Assembly: GCA_016793415.1 (NCBI GenBank)
Contig: JAEUMC010000715.1
Span: forward strand, 1-6,524
DNA length: 6,524 nucleotides
DNA from: Devosia sp.
GTDB taxonomy: Bacteria > Pseudomonadota > Alphaproteobacteria > Rhizobiales > Devosiaceae
Direction of reading: 5' to 3'
Made by a program: the position numbers and the translations under genes. The notes under the pieces were generated by a model, which was given only the letters and a program-made list of their open reading frames with translations, was not told the origin of the DNA and did not search any database. Shown here piece after piece: positions 1 through 3,073 of this stretch (the first letter of the stretch is position 1; every line of letters begins with the position of its first letter).

Positions 1-411
1 CGCTGGGCCGAATGGGCCGGGCTCGCCGCAGACATCGCCATCCAGTTCGACCGCGCCGGGCTGCAACTGCACAAGGCGAGCTTTCTCAACGACTATGTCG
101 AACCGCACCCGCTGGGCGCCGGGCTCTACTGGGGCATCGAGTTCAAGGATTATGCCGGCAACCCCTGGAAGTGCGACATCTGGGGCTGGGAGCCGTTCGA
201 TTTCGCGGTGCGCCAGGCGCGCGACGCCAACCTTCGGGCCGACCTGTCGGCCTGCGACCGCGACCTGATCCTGAGACTGAAGCACGAGGCGCGCGAGCGG
301 CCGGGCTATTACGGCGTCATGGTGGGCAGCTTCGACATCTACCAGTTCGCGCTCGCCGGAGCCGGCGAGACGCTGGATGAGCTCGAGGTGTGGAAGGGCT
401 TGGTGGCTTAG
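1..411 (+). CDS. C-terminal part of an uncharacterised protein (5' end outside window)
   Basis: An open frame runs from the first base to a TAG stop at 409-411, giving 136 visible residues. The start lies upstream of the window. Codon use is strongly GC-biased as in the other main genes, so it is very probably coding over the whole stretch rather than starting at the internal GTG at 208. The visible part is rich in aromatics and acidic residues: a segment near residues 43-65 reads GIEFKDYAGNPWKCDIWGWE, followed by a charged helix-like stretch (DRDLILRLKHEARERPGYYG) and a C-terminal FDIYQFAL...LDELEVW. No signal peptide or membrane segment is visible. I do not recognise the family with confidence. 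A soluble enzyme, possibly of the nucleotidyltransferase fold, is only a weak impression. Its stop overlaps the stop of the convergent gene on the other strand, and no terminator hairpin lies between them. Confidence 0.8.
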   Translation, partial: RWAEWAGLAADIAIQFDRAGLQLHKASFLNDYVEPHPLGAGLYWGIEFKDYAGNPWKCDIWGWEPFDFAVRQARDANLRADLSACDRDLILRLKHEARERPGYYGVMVGSFDIYQFALAGAGETLDELEVWKGLVA

Positions 412-863
412 AAGCACACTCCGTACGTCGGTCGCGCGGGGACCCTCAGTGCCGCGCGGGAGGCCTCTAGCCACTGGACCGCTTTAATGCTGCGCATATT
501 CGTGAAGTAGTTGGGGTACCTGGGGTTGGTTCCAGCGCAGAAACTAGCCTTCTCGACCTCGTCGAGTTTCACCAATTCGGCAAGTGCTTGAGCGACACCA
601 GCCTGCTTTTCAGCGACACGCTCAGGGTGAGATTTGTCATTGGCGAGGATGTAGGCTCCGGTGTCGGCAAAGACTTGCCTCACGGCCAGCCCTCGATCGG
701 TATCGACCCAGCCGCAAACTTGGGCGTCTACCAGGACCGCGGCGATGATGTCGTAGCCGCAAAGGATGCCGGTGCCTGGTGGGTTGCTGTCTTGCGCCAG
801 CGCGCCAGCTGTCAGTCCGAATGCAACAACTGTGGTCAGCAAACCCCTAAGCCTCAGGCGCAT
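408..863 (-). CDS. Small exported four-cysteine hypothetical protein
   Basis: This is a 151-residue protein read from an ATG at 863 to a TAA at 410-408. The start is supported by a strong Shine-Dalgarno, GGGAGG (complement of 869-874), five bases before the ATG. The N-terminus is a textbook Sec signal peptide: Arg-rich residues 2-6, a hydrophobic core at 8-20 and an A-x-A site at 21-23 (AGALA|QD). The mature chain is about 128 residues with exactly four cysteines (C35, C50, C109, C150), which suggests two disulfides in the periplasm. The last is three residues from the end (YGVCF). A helical, Ala/Glu/Lys-rich centre covers about residues 78-106. No catalytic motif or known domain is recognisable, so function is unknown. 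Third-position GC is visibly lower than in the neighbours (many codons end in A or T), which fits recent transfer or fast divergence. Regulation probably acts through the dyad overlapping its leader. Confidence 0.82.
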   Translation of the reverse strand: MRLRLRGLLTTVVAFGLTAGALAQDSNPPGTGILCGYDIIAAVLVDAQVCGWVDTDRGLAVRQVFADTGAYILANDKSHPERVAEKQAGVAQALAELVKLDEVEKASFCAGTNPRYPNYFTNMRSIKAVQWLEASRAALRVPARPTYGVCF

Positions 864-872
864 GCTATCCTC

Positions 873-897
873 CCAAATTGAACAATGTTAAATTTGG
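873..897. promoter_or_regulatory. 25-bp near-perfect dyad, putative operator in the leader of the secreted-protein gene
   Basis: The arms CCAAATT (873-879) and AATTTGG (891-897) surround an inner AAC-AAT-GTT. Overall, 11 of 12 base pairs are symmetric about base 885, with one mismatch pair (880/890). The element is AT-rich in a GC-rich region. It sits immediately upstream of, and touches, the Shine-Dalgarno of the minus-strand gene starting at 863. On that strand a possible -35 (TTGAAA, complement of 913-918) lies just upstream, so a bound protein would cover the -10/start region. Size and symmetry fit a dimeric repressor site; which regulator binds is unknown. An RNA hairpin masking the ribosome binding site is an alternative. 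Confidence 0.5.
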
Positions 898-986
898 CAC
901 TGCCCGGGACGGTTTCAAGACAGCAGAGCTGGCCTTGGGGCGCCAAGTCTGCCACAGATTGGCGCGTCGGCAGCACCACAAAGACC

Positions 987-990
987 GGAG
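987..990 (+). promoter_or_regulatory. Ribosome binding site fixing the MBL-fold gene start
   Basis: GGAG at 987-990 lies seven bases before the ATG at 998. It decides for this start over an in-frame TTG at 878, whose extra 40 codons would run through the dyad and intergenic DNA and encode nothing family-like. A smaller dyad, CTTGG-4-CCAAG (934-947), lies upstream and may be part of the promoter region. No clear -35/-10 pair is visible. Confidence 0.6.
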
Positions 991-997
991 ATTCTCG

Positions 998-1804
998 ATG
1001 CAATCCTTCATTTGCGTCACCTGTGGCGTGGGCCATGCGCCGTCCGAGACGCCCCCTACACACTGCGCCATCTGCGACGACGAGCGGCAATATGTGACCG
1101 CTGCCGGGCAGCGCTGGACCACACTCAGTGAGCTCAAAGCCAAGCACACGATCGAGTTCAAGGAGCAGGAGCCGGGGCTGGTTGGGATCGGGGCGACACC
1201 CCAGATCGCCATCGGGCAGCGGATGCTGCTGATCCGGCAGCCTGATGGCGGTATCCTCTGGGATTGCACCCCGCTGGTCACCGACGAGGCCGTCGCCCGG
1301 ATCAAGGAACTGGGCGGGGTGCGGGCGATGGCGATCTCGCATCCGCACTTCTATTCCTCAATGGTCGACTGGTCGGAGGCGCTGGGCGGCGTGCCGATCC
1401 ACATCCACGAAGCCAACCGGCAATATGTGATGCGGCCCTCCGAGCGCGTGAACTACTGGAGCGGAGAGGCGCTGGAGCTGGGCCAGGGTGTAACCCTGGT
1501 GCGCAGTGGCGGACACTTTACGGGCTCGACCGCGCTGCATTGGACCGGTGAGGACGGCAAGGGCGTGCTGATGACCGGCGACACCATCATGGTGGTGCCC
1601 GATACCCGCTGGGTCAGCTTCATGTACTCCTACCCCAACCTGATCCCGCTGCCGGCGCGCGAGGTGAACCGCATCGTCGGTACGGTCGAGCCGTTCGCCT
1701 ATGACCGGATCTATGCCGGCTGGTGGTACCGGGTGATGACGCACGATGCCAAGGCAAGGGTCAGGGCATCGGCCGAGCGCTATGTGAAGGCGATCGCCGG
1801 GTAG
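998..1804 (+). CDS. Zinc-ribbon plus metallo-beta-lactamase-fold hydrolase-like protein
   Basis: This is a 268-residue cytoplasmic protein; the ATG is preceded by GGAG at seven-base spacing. Residues 6-26 form a small zinc ribbon (C6-x2-C9 ... C23-x2-C26). From about residue 60 an MBL fold follows, with a strand ending in WDCT (88-91), a histidine motif SHPHFYSS (114-121), GGHFTGS (171-177, with H173) and the conserved acidic turn TGDT (193-196, with D195). The canonical HxHxDH motif is reduced to H115-P-H117-F-Y-S: the Asp and the next His are missing. The usual C-terminal His strand reads YAGWWYR (239-245). These losses suggest a single-metal or otherwise altered site. H135 and H137 (IHIHEAN) could contribute. 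The conserved-looking WVSFMYSYPNLIPLP (205-219) resembles a sub-family of uncharacterised bacterial MBL-fold proteins. The substrate is unknown. The gene is divergent from the secreted-protein gene and is not in an operon with the PadR gene 210 bp downstream. Confidence 0.85.
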   Translation: MQSFICVTCGVGHAPSETPPTHCAICDDERQYVTAAGQRWTTLSELKAKHTIEFKEQEPGLVGIGATPQIAIGQRMLLIRQPDGGILWDCTPLVTDEAVARIKELGGVRAMAISHPHFYSSMVDWSEALGGVPIHIHEANRQYVMRPSERVNYWSGEALELGQGVTLVRSGGHFTGSTALHWTGEDGKGVLMTGDTIMVVPDTRWVSFMYSYPNLIPLPAREVNRIVGTVEPFAYDRIYAGWWYRVMTHDAKARVRASAERYVKAIAG

Positions 1805-1886
1805 CCCGGATTCCATCCTGGTGTTCCCGGAAACCGTGCCCCATCGGATGGGCCGGTGTCCGCCTGGGTGACCACCCGCCGGTCCC

Positions 1887-1909
1887 CCTCCCCCGCCCCG
1901 CGGGGGAGG
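1887..1909. repeat. GC-rich 9-bp-arm inverted repeat in the MBL-PadR intergenic region
   Basis: The arms CCTCCCCCG (1887-1895) and CGGGGGAGG (1901-1909) are perfect complements with a five-base loop. The element follows the MBL-fold gene by about 80 bp. There is no T-run on either side, so it is not a standard intrinsic terminator, although it could stabilise or end the upstream transcript. C-rich/G-rich palindromes of this look are often dispersed intergenic repeats in GC-rich alphaproteobacteria, which is the reading I favour. The rest of 1805-1926 holds no gene and no other clear signal. Confidence 0.45.
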
Positions 1910-1926
1910 AAGGGCAGCTTCGCTGA

Positions 1927-1944
1927 CTTAAGATATATCTTGAG
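1927..1944. promoter_or_regulatory. Upstream PadR-type operator (palindrome AAGATATATCTT)
   Basis: A perfect 12-bp palindrome, AAGATATATCTT, lies at 1930-1941. It extends to CTTAAGATATATCTTGAG (1927-1944) with a single mismatched pair. An identical 12-mer recurs at 1992-2003, with centres 62 bp apart. It lies just upstream of the -35 of the PadR gene. PadR-family regulators commonly bind AT-rich palindromes in their own promoters, so this is most simply an autoregulatory operator. Extra half-sites ending in TATCTT occur at 1948-1953 and 1974-1980. Confidence 0.65.
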
Positions 1945-1951
1945 AGCTATC

Positions 1952-1980
1952 TTGAAGTGCCGATCGCTGAGGCATATCTT
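1952..1980 (+). promoter_or_regulatory. Putative sigma70-type promoter of the padR gene
   Basis: TTGAAG (1952-1957) and TATCTT (1975-1980) are separated by exactly 17 bases and match the consensus at four of six positions each. The implied transcription start is near 1986-1988. That places the downstream palindrome just inside the transcript and the upstream palindrome near -50. The -10 hexamer itself is an operator half-site, which fits direct repression. Confidence 0.5.
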
Positions 1981-1991
1981 TCGGCTATCGT

Positions 1992-2003
1992 AAGATATAT
2001 CTT
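1992..2003. promoter_or_regulatory. Downstream PadR-type operator, adjacent to the ribosome binding site
   Basis: This is the second perfect copy of AAGATATATCTT. It ends directly against the Shine-Dalgarno GGAG (2004-2007), which is seven bases before the ATG at 2015. A dimer here would block the early transcribed region, and together with the copy 62 bp upstream (about six helical turns) the two sites face the same side of the helix. Confidence 0.65.
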
Positions 2004-2014
2004 GGAGATGTGAT

Positions 2015-2857
2015 ATGCATGATCACGACCACAGGTGGGACCGGAACTGGCGGCGCATGGAAGCCATGGCGCGACGCGGGTTCCGCAAGTTCGGCAACAT
2101 CGACGTCAACATCAATTCGGGGGATTGGGGCGGCTTCGGCGGCAATTTCCGCATCGGCCGGATGCTGGCCTCGGGCGATCTGCGGCTGGTGGCGCTGTTC
2201 CTGATCGAACAGCAGCCGCGGCATGGCTATGACCTGATCAAGGCGATCGAGGAGCATTCGCACGGCTTCTATTCGCCGAGCCCCGGCATCGTCTATCCGG
2301 CGCTGACCTATCTCGAGGAGGCGGGCTACGTGACCTCGGCCGCCGAGGGCAACAAGAAGCTCTACACCATCACCGACGAAGGCCGGACGCACCTCAACGA
2401 CAATCGCGAGGCGATCCAGTCGACGCTCGATTTCCTCGCCAAGGCAGGCTCCGGCATGGAGCACCTGAGGGAGCGGATGGCGAGCCAGGATTTTCCGTTC
2501 ACGCCGGGGGAGGCGGAGCAGTTCCGCGAGCGATTTCGCGGCATGGGGCGGGAGTTTGGCCGGCGCGGCTGGTTCGGCGATCGCGGCGGTCCGCCGCCGC
2601 ACCCGGACCATCCCGACCGCCCCGAGCGGCCGGAGCGGCCCGAGCGGGCAGACCACTACTCCGGCCGACCCGACCGTGATCTCGACGACGTGGCGCCGGA
2701 AGTGAACGATGCGCGCAAGGCGCTGAAGAAGGCGATCAAGGAAGCGATCCGCCGCGACCCCGAAGAGGATCGCCGGGTGGCGGAAATCCTCCGCCGCGCC
2801 GCGCAGGAAATCCGCGAGGGCTACGAGGAAGAAGCAACCGAAGTCGATCTCGGCTGA
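2015..2857 (+). CDS. PadR-family transcriptional regulator, YqjI-like
   Basis: This is a 280-residue regulator; the ATG is preceded by GGAG at seven-base spacing. Residues 1-50 are a basic, Gly/Asn-rich tail that opens with alternating histidines (H2, H4, H6). Residues about 53-140 are the PadR winged helix: DLRLVALFLIEQQPRHGYDL (55-74), the recognition-helix region FYSPSPGIVYPALTYLE (85-101), and the wing with NKKLYTITDEG (113-123). This core closely resembles E. coli YqjI, a nickel-responsive repressor of the ferric-siderophore reductase gene yqjH; YqjI has a much richer His/Cys tail. Residues 160-225 are a disordered Pro/Arg/Glu/Asp linker with three RPE repeats. Residues 228-275 form charged amphipathic helices, probably the dimerisation or C-terminal domain. 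At 280 residues it is longer than YqjI (roughly 200). The two palindromes upstream imply autorepression. The metal ligand is inferred only. No siderophore-interacting protein gene lies in the window. Confidence 0.9.
   Translation: MHDHDHRWDRNWRRMEAMARRGFRKFGNIDVNINSGDWGGFGGNFRIGRMLASGDLRLVALFLIEQQPRHGYDLIKAIEEHSHGFYSPSPGIVYPALTYLEEAGYVTSAAEGNKKLYTITDEGRTHLNDNREAIQSTLDFLAKAGSGMEHLRERMASQDFPFTPGEAEQFRERFRGMGREFGRRGWFGDRGGPPPHPDHPDRPERPERPERADHYSGRPDRDLDDVAPEVNDARKALKKAIKEAIRRDPEEDRRVAEILRRAAQEIREGYEEEATEVDLG
2618..2647 (+). repeat. In-frame 9-bp tandem repeat coding (Arg-Pro-Glu)n in PadR
   Basis: Three 9-bp units (2618-2626, 2627-2635, 2636-2644) plus one more Arg codon encode RPERPERPER in the linker between the DNA-binding and C-terminal domains. 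Units differ only at silent G/C positions. Such a tract may vary in copy number between strains without a frameshift. Confidence 0.6.
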
Positions 2858-2899
2858 GTTCTGACTGCTGATTGACAAGCGCTCCCGTCTGGCCGGCTG

Positions 2900-2921
2900 C
2901 TCCCGGAAAGGCGGGAGTTTT
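2900..2921 (+). terminator. Intrinsic terminator after padR
   Basis: A perfect 6-bp GC-rich stem, CTCCCG (2900-2905) and CGGGAG (2912-2917), with a six-base loop is followed at once by TTTT (2918-2921). It lies 43 bases past the PadR stop and separates that gene from the oxidoreductase. A second CTCCCG at 2882-2887 could pair with the same right arm. Confidence 0.75.
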
Positions 2922-2949
2922 CATTGCGGCAAGCTGGTCTCAGCGCGAC

Positions 2950-2972
2950 TTGGTCGGCTGATCCACGACCAA
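2950..2972. promoter_or_regulatory. Inverted repeat TTGGTCG-9-CGACCAA upstream of the FAD/Fe-S dehydrogenase gene
   Basis: Perfect 7-bp arms lie at 2950-2956 and 2966-2972, about 100 bp before the chosen start at 3074. The outer TTGGT and ACCAA match half-sites known for FadR-subfamily GntR regulators such as PdhR and LldR, but here they are 13 bases apart instead of about 3. The element lies between the padR terminator and the gene, so a regulatory role is reasonable; the binding protein is unknown. No confident -35/-10 pair was found in 2922-3073. Confidence 0.4.
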
Positions 2973-3073
2973 TGCCTCACTACCGCCCGGCTGCGAATGT
3001 CTCTAACATGCCGGCCAAACATCTTGCCCGGCTGCGAGAGTCCTCGTTCCGGGCCCAAAGGGCGGATAGTGAC

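Noticed and set aside
12..380. 122-codon plus-strand frame in the first gene
   Set aside because: It is an Arg/Ala/Gly-rich out-of-frame shadow of the gene that ends at 411.
588..881. 97-codon plus-strand frame opposite the secreted-protein gene
   Set aside because: It has no ribosome binding site or domain. The minus-strand frame has a signal peptide and strong Shine-Dalgarno.
934..947. CTTGG-4-CCAAG dyad as a separate operator
   Set aside because: Five-base arms in GC-rich DNA are common by chance, and no promoter could be placed around it. It is noted only with the MBL-fold gene start.
878..997. N-terminal extension of the MBL-fold protein from a TTG at 878
   Set aside because: It would translate the dyad and spacer, lacks coding bias, and the ATG at 998 has a well-placed GGAG and begins directly with the zinc ribbon.
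1361..1816. Minus-strand frame opposite the MBL-fold gene
   Set aside because: It has no domain and a composition typical of antisense shadows.
1985..2878. A 297-codon minus-strand frame opposite padR
   Set aside because: It covers the padR operators and has no recognisable domain; it is a shadow of the plus-strand codon bias.
2924..3073. N-terminal extension of the dehydrogenase from a TTG at 2924
   Set aside because: The TTG lies three bases after the T-run of the padR terminator, the extra 50 residues have no coding bias or domain, and a family-like N-terminus starts at 3074.
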